From positions 99,638,140 through 99,702,139 of the forward strand of contig NW_026262712.1 in assembly GCF_021869535.1 (NCBI RefSeq): 64,000 bases of DNA, written 5' to 3'. The stretch is from Mytilus californianus. Its lineage: Eukaryota; Mollusca; Bivalvia; Mytilida; Mytilidae. The notes beneath the pieces are model-generated. The model was not told the DNA's origin. It ran no database searches and saw only the letters and a program-made list of their open reading frames with translations. This document shows positions 34,791 to 47,341 of the stretch, in pieces (position 1 is the first letter of the stretch; each line of letters starts with the position of its first letter). A program made the translations under genes and the position numbers.

Positions 34791-37689
34791 ACACACATCT
34801 ATCCTTACATACATACATAAATATAACACAATTTAGCACAAGTGAAATGTTCGATAAATATTGAAACTTCTAAAGGATATCAACTTTTTATATTTAGCCA
34901 TTTGAGATGGCTTACAATTGGTTGTATAAGACTGTAATTTAGTTTAAGTTGACATCCCTACTTTATGTAGTCGAAATATAGAGTTAAGTTTGTTTGACAG
35001 TCTTTCATCATCTTGGATTGTAAAATAGAAGCCTTTATCTTTAATCAAGTCACCACATTTTGATGTAGGAATGCAATTTATCAAACAAATTTTCATTTGA
35101 AGGAACAAAATTAAGCATTTTTTACAATTACTAATATTGTTACAAAGGTAGAATATTTTTGATTGATTTCGTTTTTTTTTTCTCACTTAGTGTATTGCGA
35201 GGAAGTAATTTAGAACTTGTAATATTTATACAGGAATTTACGGGACATTTTTCAATTTAATGTTATAGCAGGAAAAAACGTATGGTGACCCCATTTTCAA
35301 TTTTGATATTCTGAAAGCATCTTATATGAGCTCCCTTCTCATACTTTATTACAAAATTCTATCATTTAGTTTACCTTCTATTCCAAGAATGATGCATTTT
35401 TTCACTATATAATCCATACACGATGTTTCATTATTTTACAACATGTGGCTTCAAAACAAGCTCGGTGGCCTATCATTTTTATTTTATTTTTTAAAATATC
35501 ATAATATATACTATGTTTTGGCAAAATATGAAAAGATTACTGAAAATAATTTTCCATTGATACGCTGATACTACCATAAGAATCATATTGATGGGATGCA
35601 GAAAAAATAAGCTGATGTCAAAATATGAAAATATATATATAACTATTCCCAAAAGGTTTATTGGGATATTTACAGTATGTATATGATAAAAACCATGGAA
35701 GTATACCTATATGCATTAGAATATTGACAACAATTTCATGTTACTCGAATGTCTGCCAATGGTTTACTGATGACAGTATGAAGCTAGCCCATTAAACACA
35801 CGTAGTAATGCTAGTACATTGACTCGAAGTTTATATGGTTAATGGAACCATATTTCAAATACTCTTTTGACACTCACGTCCGTCCAAAATGCAAAAATAC
35901 TCATATCTAAATCTCGATAACTCCACGCAACATTTTTCCTGTACTTGATATCTGTAAATATAACCATGACTTCTCAAATTTTTTTTAAATATGTTTTTAC
36001 TACGCACCTAAACTAGCTTGGTTATTCCTATTGAGAACATTTGCTAACACACACACCAATGTACCAAACAAGTGTTTCAGACTGGTTTTTTCGGTACCCT
36101 AAATCTGGTCGTTTTCGATATACCCTAATTATAAAATGCTATGGTGAAATTCAACAAGTCTGTTTCAAATCATTTACGGATTCCAAAACATTCTATGGTG
36201 TAAATATCAGAATAGATTGAATAAGAGAAAAATGAAAGTGTGACCTAAGCCTAATCATTTTCATATATCACACGATGCACGGTAAATTTTAACCTATACG
36301 CATTTGATTGAGCCACTGCTTTGATACTGCTTTTCACTTAAATCGTTAATTAAGATGGTTTTCCTCCTTTCATTTCCATATAAGGAGGAAGGGTCAGGAA
36401 GTACGAGTGGAATGGTTGTAATGTACTCAATTAACGGTAACCTTAACTTAGTACGTAAACAATCAAAACTAAAGGTAGATCATTGTGGTCTTCGACCTTT
36501 TTTAAAATTATGTACCAGGCCATGTAAATGTAATTGGAATTTCAACATAAAATTATGTTAATAAACTTAGGATCACTTAAAATCGTAACAATGCCCTGTG
36601 TCGGTTCGCCGTCGTTTTCTATGATCTCGTTGTCGGGGCAGATTTGATAGTTTTTTTTCATGTTTTTATAGTGCAAAAAATACAAATCGGATCAGAATTG
36701 GCCTTTTTCCATGCAAAAGATACAAATTGTATCAGAATCCGGATAATCAGGACGCTTCCTTGACACTAGCTGAATAAATAAATGTTTGTTTTTTTTATAA
36801 ATATCCAGCCACGAATCAAAGGTTTTTGATCCGACAGTTGACAAATTTTAATCGGGAATGGTCCAATTAAGGGTGGCAGTAAAAATCTTTATCTGTGAGT
36901 GTAAATGTACTTATATTGAAGAATCTTTTATCCAAAATGACAAAAAATGCGTTTAGATTGACAATCATTTAATGCAGCAACCCCGTGTAATGTAATCTCA
37001 TTATATCTTCTAATTACTTTGATAAGGCGATATACGTGATTGTCTTGTATTTCGAACTTTGTTACAGAAATATTGAATTGATTTAAAACTCGTTAATCAG
37101 CAACCAGAACATACATTTCTACATTTTGAGCCGTATGCGGAACAGGATCGGCTAACCCTTCCGGAGCAACCGAGTTCATCCCCGGATTTTGATGGGATTC
37201 GTGTTTCTCAGTCTTTAGTTTTCTTTGTTGTGTTTTGTGTACTGTTTGTCTTTTCGTCGTTTTCGTTTTTTGCCATGGTATTGTCAGTCTGTTTTCGACT
37301 TATAAGTTTTAATATCCTTTTGGTATCTTTCGTCTCTCTTTCTTTTTCCAAAACAAAGTCTAACAATGTTGCGCATACATATGTTCTGAATTGGAGTGGA
37401 TGAATCGGTGGTCTGACACATAAAGCGCAATTACACACCTCGAACAGTCAACACATTATATAAGGACAAACGCACATAAAGACAAAGATGAGAATTAATT
37501 AGTACAAATATAGGGATCATAAAATAAAACCAACTGCAAAAACAATCCCAAGTCAACCTCGATGTTTACTTCATCACTGGATAACATTGGAAAATATTTT
37601 TATTTTCAATCTTGAGTGCCACTACCACCAATCAACATTTATGTTGTCTCATTAAATTGATTAAGATTGTGCTCAAATCATTTTGATAT

Positions 37690-37930
37690 TAACATCCATC
37701 CATCCATCTATTCATCATCCCTCCCTCCCTCCCTCCCTCAATCCATTCATCCATCCATCCATCCATTCATCCATCCCTCCCTCCCTCCCTCCTTTCATCC
37801 CATCCATCCCTCCCTCCCTCTATCCCTCCCATCCATCCCTCCATCCATCCATCCATCCCATTCATCCCTCCATCCATCCATCCATCCATACATACATACA
37901 CACATCCATCCTTACATACATACATAAATA
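37690..37930 (+). repeat. (CATC/CCTC)n microsatellite, unit 2
   Basis: The counterpart of 34621-34790 with a different number and order of CATC and CCTC steps, showing that the array has changed since the duplication. Confidence 0.95.
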
Positions 37931-38814
37931 TAACACAATTTAGCACAAGTGAAATGTTCGATAAATATTGAAACTTCTAAAGGATATCAACTTTTTATAT
38001 TTAGCCATTTGAGATGGCTTACAATTGGTTCTATAAGACTGTTATTTAGTTTAAGTTGACATCCCTACTTTATGTAATCGAAATATAGAGTTAAGTTTGT
38101 TTGACAGTCTTTCATCATCTTGGATTGTAAAATAGAAGCCTTTATCTTAAATCAAGTCACCACATTTTGATGTAGGAATGCAATTTATCAAACAAATTTT
38201 CATTTGAAGGAACAAAATTAAGCATTTTTTACAATTACTAATATTGTTACAAAGGTAGAATATTTTTGATTGATTTCATTTTTTTTCTCACTTAGTGTAT
38301 TGCGAGGAAGTAATTTAGAACTTGTAATATTTATACAGGAATTTACGGGACATTTTTCAATTTAATGTTATAGCAGGAAAAACCGTACATTGACCCCATT
38401 TTCACTTTTGATATTCTGAAAGCATCTTATATGAGCTCTCTTCTCATACTTTATTACAAAATTCTATCATTTAGTTTACCTTCTATTCCAAGAATGATGC
38501 ATTTTTTCTTCTATATAATCCATACACGATGTTTCATTATTTTACAACATGTGGCTTCAAAACAAGCTCGGTGGCCTATCATCTTTATTTAATTTTGAAA
38601 ATATCATAATATATACTATGTTTTGGCAAAATATGAAAAGATTACTGAAAATAATTTTCCGTTGATACGCTCATACTACCATAAGAACCATATCGATGGG
38701 ATGCAGAAAAAATTAGCTGATGTCAAAATATGAAAATATATATATAACTATTCCCAAAAGGTTTATTGGGATATTTACAGTATGTATATGATAAAAACCA
38801 TGGAAGTATACCTA

Positions 38815-39023
38815 CTGTGGATTCATTATTATTCGTTGGATACCAATTTTCGTGGATTTCGTGGTTATAGGTTAACCACGAAATTATATGTTCAACGAAT
38901 GGCAAATTTACTATAGGCTTGTATGCAGACATTGTCAAAAACCACGAAATTAGATATCCACGAACATGTAAGTTTTCCTTAATCCACGAAAATTGGTACC
39001 CACGAAAATAAATGAATCCACAG
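38815..39023. mobile_element. 209-bp MITE with TA target duplication
   Basis: The ends are CTGTGGATTCATT and AATGAATCCACAG, and the near-terminal blocks ACCAATTTTCGTGGATT and AATCCACGAAAATTGGTACC are also inverted. It is flanked by TA on both sides. Unit 1 has the uninterrupted site (CCTATATGC near 35707), so the exact insertion is known. TA duplication suits a Tc1/mariner-type source. Confidence 0.9.
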
Positions 39024-39267
39024 TATATGCATTAGAATATTGACAACAATTTCATGTTACTCGAATGCCTGCCAATTGTTTACTGATGACAGTATGTAGC
39101 TAGCCCATTAAACACACGTAGTAATGCTAGTACATTGACTCGAAGTTTATATGGTTAATGGAACCATATTTCAAATACTCTTTTGACACTCACTTCCGTC
39201 CAAAATGCAAAAATACTCATATCTAAATCTTGATAACTCCACGCAACATTTTTCCTGTACTTGATAT

Positions 39268-39454
39268 CTTGATAATTCCTGAATAGAAAACAAATAAGAG
39301 TGATTGGTTGAAAAAACTTTTACAAATGATATATTCAAAGATATATATAGACATTTAGGCTTGATATATTGTTAACAACGACATTAGAAGGGTAATGTCA
39401 AAGATGACTTGACATTTAAAAGTACATGTTTTGTAGATAAATATTAGCATGTGC
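39268..39454. other. unique sequence after the duplication
   Basis: Short AT-rich stretch; nothing recognised. Confidence 0.3.
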
Positions 39455-39600
39455 TGAAATGGCTGGTAATTCAGTGGTTGTCGTTTGTTGATGTACATCA
39501 TATTTGATTTTCGTTTGTTGTGTGTATATAAATCAGGCCGTTTGTTTCCTCATTTGAATAGTTTTATACTTGTCATTTCGGGGCCGTTTGGACAGTTGAA
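39455..39600 (+). repeat. Naiad family B 3'-UTR fragment
   Basis: AATTCAGTGGTTGTCGTTTG, AATCAGGCCGTTTGTTTCCT and TTGTCATTTCGGGGCCGTTT match the inner tail; the terminal motif is missing. Confidence 0.7.
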
Positions 39601-42600
39601 GCTAGCTAACACATAGCCAACATTATTTGCCAAGCTCGATATTTTTCTCTATTGTGTATATACAGATAAACTTTGCAGATGGAAACGTTGTTTTCTATAA
39701 TAAACAGATCTTGAAGTATTTTGTCTTAAAAATTACCAAAATTAGCAATTTTGGACATTTAGCCTAATCAAACGAATTGGAACAGTTTGATGATGCATAC
39801 GCTATATAGACAGACTAGGTAATTATAAGCATTCTTACACCAACTATTAATATTTCATTAGCATTGCTATATTTTTTTTAAAATACCAGCGAAATATGCC
39901 CTAAAAAAGGCTTATTTGTTGCTCTTTTCGAGCGAATTCATCTGTGAAAAGATGGTGCCTAATAAACTCAAAACCTTTCAATATTTTCAAAAACTTTTTG
40001 TGTTGTTACTTATTTTACTAAGGTGCATCAATTGCCAAATATGAACTCATTTGGTAAAAGTGACATTCGTATGGTTTCTGGCAGATTGGCTTTAAAAGCT
40101 TACAGGTGGTAGTGTACATTTAGAATCAGCTTTAACCTTTCATCAGAACGGTCAGAATAATTTATGATATAATTCTTGTTAACTGTTCTAGAACGGTCAG
40201 AATGTGTTCGAGGGTAGAACTCTTTATACCTGTTTTAGGGCAGAACTATTAAAATAAGTTCGTGTAGAATAGTTCTAAGATACTTAGATAAGAGCAGCTC
40301 TCTGATCATGGTTAAGAACAGTACAGTTTTTTAGACTCTGTAGGAGTTAATAACAGGAAAAGGATTAAATAGTAAAAATAAAAATTCACTCTTGGATGTA
40401 TGTTGGTTTCGTTATTTCACAATGTTTAACTCATTTAAATTAAAACATCATTTCGTATATTTACTTGTAAAAACTATTGTTTAAACAGTATGAAAAAATG
40501 TTTTCAATGTTACATTAATCATTGTCAATAATAATAATATGAATGTCTTTGGAAAGACAATGCTACAGTTTGAGGAGCACTTTAGAGTGTTTATGACAGG
40601 TAAATGTTTTTGATTTCACAGTGAATAATTTTCTCGAAAAGTGTTTAAATATGCTTGAATTGACATCAATTAACAGCATGACATTACACAATCTTAATAT
40701 GTAATGATTCGTATTTGGTTTGGTGTTATTGTGTTAACAACAATTCATCAAGCTAATATGTACTATTATTTGTCTGTTTGTCTTTTTATTTTTGGCCATG
40801 GCGTTGTCAGTTTGTTTTCGATCTATGAGTTTGACTGTCCCTCTGGTATCTTTCGTCCCTCTTCTTTAATAAACAAACAAAACATGTATTTAAAACGAAT
40901 AATAATTTAAGAAAAATTAAAAATTCTAAAACTCTCAGATCTGTACTTAGTGTCTTTTTGTTGTTGGGATTTTTTTTTACTATTTTAATGTTTCTTTGCA
41001 TAGACTCCACAACGGCTGCTTTCAGGGCCTGGGTGATCAGCTGGGCAGCCCGCTAACCACGACGATGTGTTGTTGGTAGATGAATCATTGACTCCGTAAT
41101 AGATGACTGCAAATTGCACTAATACTACGATACAGCTAGCCCTCGGATGTCTGGGCAGCATATGACACTCACCCATCCACAATGGGTTTCAGAGTGTCGC
41201 TGACGCGGGTTTACTGTACGGGAGCCTCATACACTAGTTTGTCGTTGAGCAGCGTAACATGTTGTAGCTAACGGATAATCAAGAACTGATCCAGCACGTC
41301 CTTTCAGCTGTAAGGACTGAGACGTGACAGGATTGATTACGGAATCCTTGACTATTATAATGATCATTTGTTGAAAAATATTTAACGACCACAAGATGAC
41401 TTTGAATTGGTGTCATGTGATTGCTGACAAATTGACATATACCTTTCATGGTCACTATTCATATTATCGCAATTCTGAGAAATATTTATCAATCAAATGG
41501 ATCGTTCAATCATACTAGTCAATATCCACTAGGTGGATTGCATAATTAAGGAATAGTAGCGAGACCGTTTGAGGGAAGACTATTTGAATACTAAATTCTT
41601 ATGGACCTAAACAGAACAGCTAAAGTCTTCTATGGTCAATTTTGTCTGAGGAATTGTAACCTAAATACAACAACATAACATGTATACTAAAGTAATACTA
41701 GAGATTTCTTACATTTTGACGAAAGGTACAAACGAACATAAAGGGAGCATGTATTACATTCCCACAATAACACTGAGGGTCTATGTTTTATCCGGTAAAA
41801 CAACATTCTTTTTTTTTATGAAATGCATCTTTAAAAATTTAACATATCGCAAATAAATCATGAAAATAAAGAAAATTGTCTAAAACACACTAACGTCCGA
41901 AACGTTGCTTATGTTAGCCACGATTACACAATTTTGCGCGGGAAATATTCAAGCATGCTTTTTTTTAAATGTTTAAAGCATTAACATTTTAATGACATTA
42001 TTGCAGTATGGTACTCTAAATTCAACGACAAAATTGTATTTATTAATGAGAATGCTGTTAACAAATTGTCAACGTGCATCATCAAGATTTGCAAGACAAA
42101 GAAACTATAATGAAGGGAAAAAATTATGACAAAAAATATGGGAGAAGAAGAAAAAAAACACCTTTTTTCATTTAATAAAAGGTTAAAGGTTAAACAGAAA
42201 ATATTGCGACACTTGCGATCGCATGAAATAAGTGTAAAACGGAATAAAAACTATAGCCCCCCCCCCCCCCCCGAAAGTTAAAATTATTTTTTTAAGTCTG
42301 TTGTCAACTAGTTATATCTTCAGTTAATATGGATAAACCATCTCTGGCTTAATTGTGCATATAATAGACCAATGCAAGAAAAGGAGGCTAGGAAAATGTC
42401 TGCCGAGTAAAGACACATCAGGTGCACCACACTCCCAAATCCGCCCTTGAGTTCTGATTATAGATCAACTAATTATGGATCTGGTTTTGTTCATTTACAT
42501 GTATTACACATTTGAACATCTATATGATTAAGCTAGGCCCGTAATATATATAAGGGTGTCATTTTTTTTCAATTTTTCTATTTTTGGAGGGTTAAGCACA

Positions 42601-42616
42601 AATTTTTCAGGGATAT
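39601..42616. other. mostly unassigned; tail fragment and homopolymer
   Basis: At 40740-40875 a tail fragment (GCCATGGCGTTGTCAGTTTG, CTGGTATCTTTCGTCCCTCT) is present on plus. At 41000-41340 the sequence is less AT-rich and looks different from its surroundings, but no gene or RNA was recognised. A run of 16 C lies at 42257-42272. The frames here have no recognisable domains. Confidence 0.4.
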
Positions 42617-43107
42617 TTTTCACCCGACCAAAGAGCAAAACACAACACAGGGCCACCAATGGGTCTTCAACACAGCAAGAAAATCCCGGAGGCGGGCTTC
42701 AGCTGGCCCCTAAACAAATGTGTGTACTAGTTCAGTGATAATGAACGTCACACTATACTCCAAAACATATAACTGAACTTAAATTTAAAAAAACATACAA
42801 GACTAACAAAGGCCAGAGGCTCCTGACTTGGGACAGGCACAAAAATGCGGCGGGATTAAAAATGTTTTGTGAGACCTCAACCCTCCCCCATAATTCTAGC
42901 CAATGTAGAATAAACAAACAAACACCAATACGCACAGTAAAACTCAGTTTAGAATAAGTCCGAGTCCGATGTCAGAATAGGTAACAGAAAAAACTAAGTA
43001 AAATGACAACGATACATAAATTAACAAAGGCCTATTAGCAGTTACTGACATGCCAGCTCCAGACCTCAATTAAACTGATTGAAAGATTATGTCTTCATCA
43101 TGTGAAA

Positions 43108-43153
43108 ATCAAGCACAATCCCTCCCGTTAGGGGTTTAGTATCATACCATCAT
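43108..43153 (-). promoter_or_regulatory. SECIS-like element (form 2), copy 2
   Basis: Same 46-nt length and layout as copy 1: ATGAT at one end and TGAT at the other, 11-position helix, AAA, and the CCC-CTAAC-GGG mini-stem. Of the differences from copy 1 in the helix, one keeps pairing (A-U to G-U type) and one makes a single A-G mismatch. It starts about 62 nt after the stop codon. Confidence 0.72.
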
Positions 43154-43214
43154 AAAATATATGTGAAGAACATAACCCGTATCATACCAACAACTGGTTT
43201 TAAAATAAATGTGT

Positions 43215-45852
43215 TTATTTCCAATGCAAAGACCCTATGAGTGAATCAATATTAATTCCAAAATATGCCATCTTCAATGACCTGACAACAGAATCGTAGC
43301 TATATCCCTTCTGAATAAGTCTGTTTAAAGGTTTGGTTAGCTTTTGAGGTGAATGACGAAATTTTGTGCCTTGTATAGAATATTACCATAAAAGATTGGA
43401 TGTGAAATACCTGCACGTATAAGATGTCTGCATGTTGATTTATATTTACGAATGATGTCCTTGTACCGATGATCAATTTAGCAAATCTTTTGACTAGTTT
43501 GTGATATCGAAAACCCTGGTGTAATAATTTTTCAGTAATACAGAGCTTTCTTTCGTTAAAATCAAATACGTTGTTACATACACGATTGAGATATATAATC
43601 ACCATAATATGGTGACACGGGAATGTCACTATCTAAAAATGGATAATTAACAATAGGAAATGAAAATTCATCTCTTTTATCGTAAATTTTGGTATTTAGC
43701 TTCCCGTTAATGATATATATATCAAGATCCAGGAAATGGCAGTGTTCATTGTTAGTATTAGCTTTATTTAAAGTCAGTTCAACAGGATAAATCTCTTTAG
43801 TGTACATACTGAAGTTGTCATTATTGAGAGCCAATATATCATGCAAATATCTAAAAGTGTTATTAAATTTTTGTATCAGATGTTGTTTCGATGGGTCTTT
43901 GCTGATTTTTATAATAAATTGTAACTCATAACAATACAGAAACAGGTCCGCAATAAGTAGTGCACAGTTAGTCTCCATTGAAATTCCGATAACTTGACGA
44001 TATACGGGAACTCCATAGCGAACAAAAATGTTATCTAGTAAACATTCAAGTGCAGTTATCGTATCAAAGCAGGTCCAATTGACATAGTTCTTTTGTTTGT
44101 TGTTACTAAAAAATGACCTAAAAGAGTTTGAACATATATATTCGCATTCTGACTTTTTAAATGCCCATTTAATTGGGTGTGTGAATTTTTTCTTAATGAG
44201 ATTATGAGTCAAAGTGGTATATTGGGTAGAAAAATCAAAACTTTGAACAGATTCGAAATCACCAATTTAAGCATGCAATTTATCAAGTACTTCCAACGAA
44301 TTTTTGAAAATGGAGTCAGTTGGAATGTTGGTGACTTCGTGATTTCCTTTTGCAGAACCTCAATGTAAAATTTACGTCAAACAATAATGATATTATTGGC
44401 AGCCTTATCAGCCGTGACAAAAACAAATTCATTGGCGAGTTCTTTTAGCTTATGTTTGATATGAGAAATAGGGTTATTACGGTTCTGTTTAGGAGTACAC
44501 TGTTCTTTAACATGTTTAATACGAATATCAACTATGTTCATTACTGAATTAAAAAAAGAATCTAAGGATTTTTTGTCAGCTTTTTCTCGTTTTATCCTTT
44601 TCGTGCAGTAAGTACGGAGTGAGTCGTGGATGATGTTACGACACTCATTCCAATAAATAATTGACGGGGGACGATATTTAGGTCCTTTACTGAGGAATAA
44701 TTTCAACTCTCGGTCATGGACGATGTTAAGGTCTCCTGTTATAATATGGGAACTGGGGCCATAAATGTATTCGGAATTACTACAATTTCATGACGTAGGA
44801 GTATTGTCACTGATATTAACATTTTTACACACTTCGCTATAATTAAACACATATTCCCGGGTAGATTTTTTGTAAACTTAACAAATAAGAGGGAGCTCAG
44901 TATTATCAAAATAGCCAGGAATTTGTTCTTTAACGGAATGATCATTAAAAATACCGGCAATATTTACAAAATCAAAACCTTTATTGACATATTTAATTTT
45001 AATAAAACTGTTTTTATGATCTTCAGGGCGATCAATTTTGGGAAACAGTTTAGAATAACAATATGCAATTATAATTTGGACGATTTCATACTTTGGACTG
45101 CAATATGGAATTGTGTTGCAATCCTCTAAATTTTATGTAATTTATTAACAGGTAAAGAACAGAGCTTGGTTAACAGATAATGTCTGTCGTTGTTTTTTGA
45201 AATAGTAATTAGGTTCGAAATATTTGTATTGTTAGTACGAAATTTTCTCTGATTGCGATTTATTTTATGCCCCTGAGAACGGTTTTTACGAACAGTTTTA
45301 GAAACTATATCCAAAATGTTAACAGAATCGGTTCTTGATATATTACCAATTCCCATGATATAATCATTAAGATCGACAGGATAGACTGTCTGTAATTTTT
45401 TAGTCCAATTTAATTCAATTATTTTCCGTGATCGTACAAACTTTTAATGAGATTCCACAGGCTGCTTATTTACTACTTCTAAAGATTGAACTGTTAAATA
45501 TTTAATGGAATGATTGTGCTTCTTAAAGTGTTGGTAAATGATATTTTTAAATTTATGGGGTATTCTAAAACGATAGAGGTGTTCGTGCGTGCGTTTAGAT
45601 AAATAGCGTCCGGTTTCACCTACGTACTGAATACCGCATCCCGGTTTGTTTCATGTGAGTAAATAGATCATACTGTTAGTTTTTCAATTTATATCAGTTT
45701 CAAAATTGAAGGAAAATGTGCTACCTTTAAACATGGACCTTATCGTATTGTTGGTGGAAAGATAAGCGATTTTTAAGTTTAAGACATGTAGATAATCTTT
45801 GAACGATTTTGGTATTTAGTATTTTTCCATTTCTGAGTTTCATTTTTGACAT
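43215..45852 (-). pseudogene. GIY-YIG endonuclease + reverse transcriptase polyprotein with in-frame TGA codons (copy 2)
   Basis: Recognisable parts: DIN-TGA-K (45684-45686), IYLLT-TGA-NKPGCGIQYV (45651-45653), YVGETGRYLSKRTHEHLYRF, RKIIELNW, GIGNISRTDSVNILDIVSK, TS-TGA-NC (44788-44790), GPKYRPPSIIYWNEC, KREKADKKSLDSF and NNIIIV-TGA-RKFYI (44377-44379). The RT keeps GISMETNCALLIADL (altered motif B), RYLHDIL (YLDD changed to YLHD) and FPIVNYPFL. TAA stops, frameshifts and the changed catalytic box show the copy is dead. The four TGAs lie at the same places as in copy 1. Confidence 0.82.
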
Positions 45853-45860
45853 ATGTTGTT

Positions 45861-46710
45861 TCATGCAGTGTTATGGGTGCTATAAACAGTTTCGTATACA
45901 AAAAACTAGGGGTTATTCCACGACTAAAATAGCCATGGAGGGAAAATAATTAAAATAATTTTAAAAATTAGATTAAATGTACATGTTTTAAGGGGAGACA
46001 ACACTGTAAACTTCCTGTTTTTTTGGTAGTGAAAATTGAAAACTTATTTGTAGTTACTGTAGCTCTTTCCGAAGCAGGAGAACGTACCCTGAAGCGAGAA
46101 TTTTGAAAAGACCAGGTGAAAACCTATGAAATTCATACAGTTCTGATTATCTGAAATGTGCCTGTATCATGTCTACATGGGTATACACATGACATGATTT
46201 CAGGTTTTTCATGATGAGTGGTTGGGCATTTTTTTTTTTTTTTTTTTTCATTTTCTCTGGATAGAACTTTTTTATTATGTTAAAATTACACTTTATTTTT
46301 ATTGCACTATAAACTACAGAAAATTCTGATTCCAGTCATATCTAGTTTTAAACAATTATCTTTATTAACAATACCACCACTAAGAGTCACTTATGCATGG
46401 TCCCTCAAAATATGACGTCATAGAAAAAAACTAACTGTTGATTGCACCCAATGGTCCTTGATGTGCAGACATAGAGGCGAAACGCCATCTAAGTCCCAGG
46501 ACAGCCTTGATTATTATTACATAACAAGAATTCAAAAGTCAAAATAAAGGACCCATCAGACGGGTCTTTCGTATGATTCGTCAATCGTACGTATCTTTCG
46601 TCAAACTTGTAAGAAAGCGCTATTACAATACTGGAGCACGTGGCATTATAATATACCCGTTTGGTCTTTCAGCAGCGGAATTGACAAAGTGGCACTAATA
46701 TGCACCTATT
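45861..46710. other. non-coding sequence with poly-T run
   Basis: Contains a long T run near 46230-46249 and an unassigned patch at 46440-46560. A short inverted pair (CATGTC and GACATG) lies near 46168-46196. No gene seen. Confidence 0.35.
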
Positions 46711-46835
46711 GACTGGTTATGAGGGTAATAGCAAGTTTGTTGTCCCTGAGATACCAACTATTGCTCCAGGCAAAGCCGAGGACAATAGTTAGTATCAAAG
46801 GGACAACAAACTTGCTATTACACTCATAACCAGTC
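46711..46835. repeat. hairpin with 53-bp arms
   Basis: Left arm 46711-46763 (GACTGGTTATGAGGGTAATA...) and right arm 46783-46835 are reverse complements apart from about four mismatches; the loop is 19 nt. Non-coding fold-back element. Confidence 0.85.
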
Positions 46836-47341
46836 ATTAAGTGTTTTATTATACCGAACAAAACAACTTTCTAAATAGTCTACATACACCACCTGAAAAC
46901 AAATAGTCACATAAACATGCACAAGACGAACTATCAGGGTTTTTTTTTTTTTTTGCCCGTATGTTATTTGTAAATGTTTTATTTACTGTAACCAAGGCCA
47001 TGAATCCTTCTGTAAAAACTCCTGAGCATATTTTAAAAGCTAGCTAAAATATATTATCGTATACCAAAGCAATGATCATGAAGACGACGATAGACCCATA
47101 CCATACATATGTTATGTTTTAATTCTTAGAATGTGTCGCGTAGATTTTCTTTTTCATTTTTAATTGCTTTTAGTTAGTAATATATTAATTCGAAATTACG
47201 ACGACAGACACCATCATACCGTTTACGATATTTCAGAGTCTAACATTGCCAAGAGCACAAATCAAAGCAGAATAGTCAATGACGTTATTGTTGTCCAATG
47301 ACAAATAAGTATAAAAACGTACGGGAAGTATGTTGATAAAA
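46836..47341. other. downstream of the candidate receptor gene
   Basis: AT-rich; a T run at 46940-46954. It would contain the 3' UTR of the candidate gene at 47342-53952 if that gene is real. Confidence 0.3.

Larger units (their letters stand above)
32881..35952. repeat. 3.07-kb tandem duplication, first unit
   Basis: The unit starts TGTAAATATAACCATGACTT and ends ACTTGATATC, and is followed at once by the second unit (35953-39267) with the same start. Only scattered substitutions and small indels separate the two. The unit holds a conserved short frame (33284-33490), a retroelement-tail fragment (34136-34290) and a CATC/CCCT microsatellite (34621-34790). No gene is recognised in it. Confidence 0.9.
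35953..39267. repeat. 3.07-kb tandem duplication, second unit, with MITE
   Basis: Directly abuts unit 1 and parallels it to the shared end at CTTGATATC. It is longer because of a 209-bp MITE (38815-39023) and length changes in the microsatellite (37690-37905). The 68-residue frame at 36355-36561 differs from its partner at 33284 by one residue (Glu for Asp). Confidence 0.9.
42617..45860 (-). mobile_element. Naiad-type Penelope-like retroelement, family A, copy 2
   Basis: Same family and layout as copy 1. From the 5' side: start ATG at 45852, endonuclease 45690-45410, linker and CxC site at 44788-44790, pre-RT region to 44377, reverse transcriptase 44212-43600, stop 43215-43217, SECIS-like hairpin 43108-43153 and a 3' UTR to about 42617. 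The segment between the pre-RT and RT (about 44340-44210) has lost the fingers part, and the N-terminal region is shortened. The far 3' tail is partly truncated. Confidence 0.85.

Noticed and set aside
34595-34864. Pro/Ser/His-rich open frames (also 37667-37943)
   Set aside because: They are translations of the CATC/CCTC microsatellite and occur in more than one phase.
44177-44368. Plus-strand frames opposite Naiad copy 2 (also 44923-45129)
   Set aside because: Antisense shadows of the endonuclease and pre-RT coding region.
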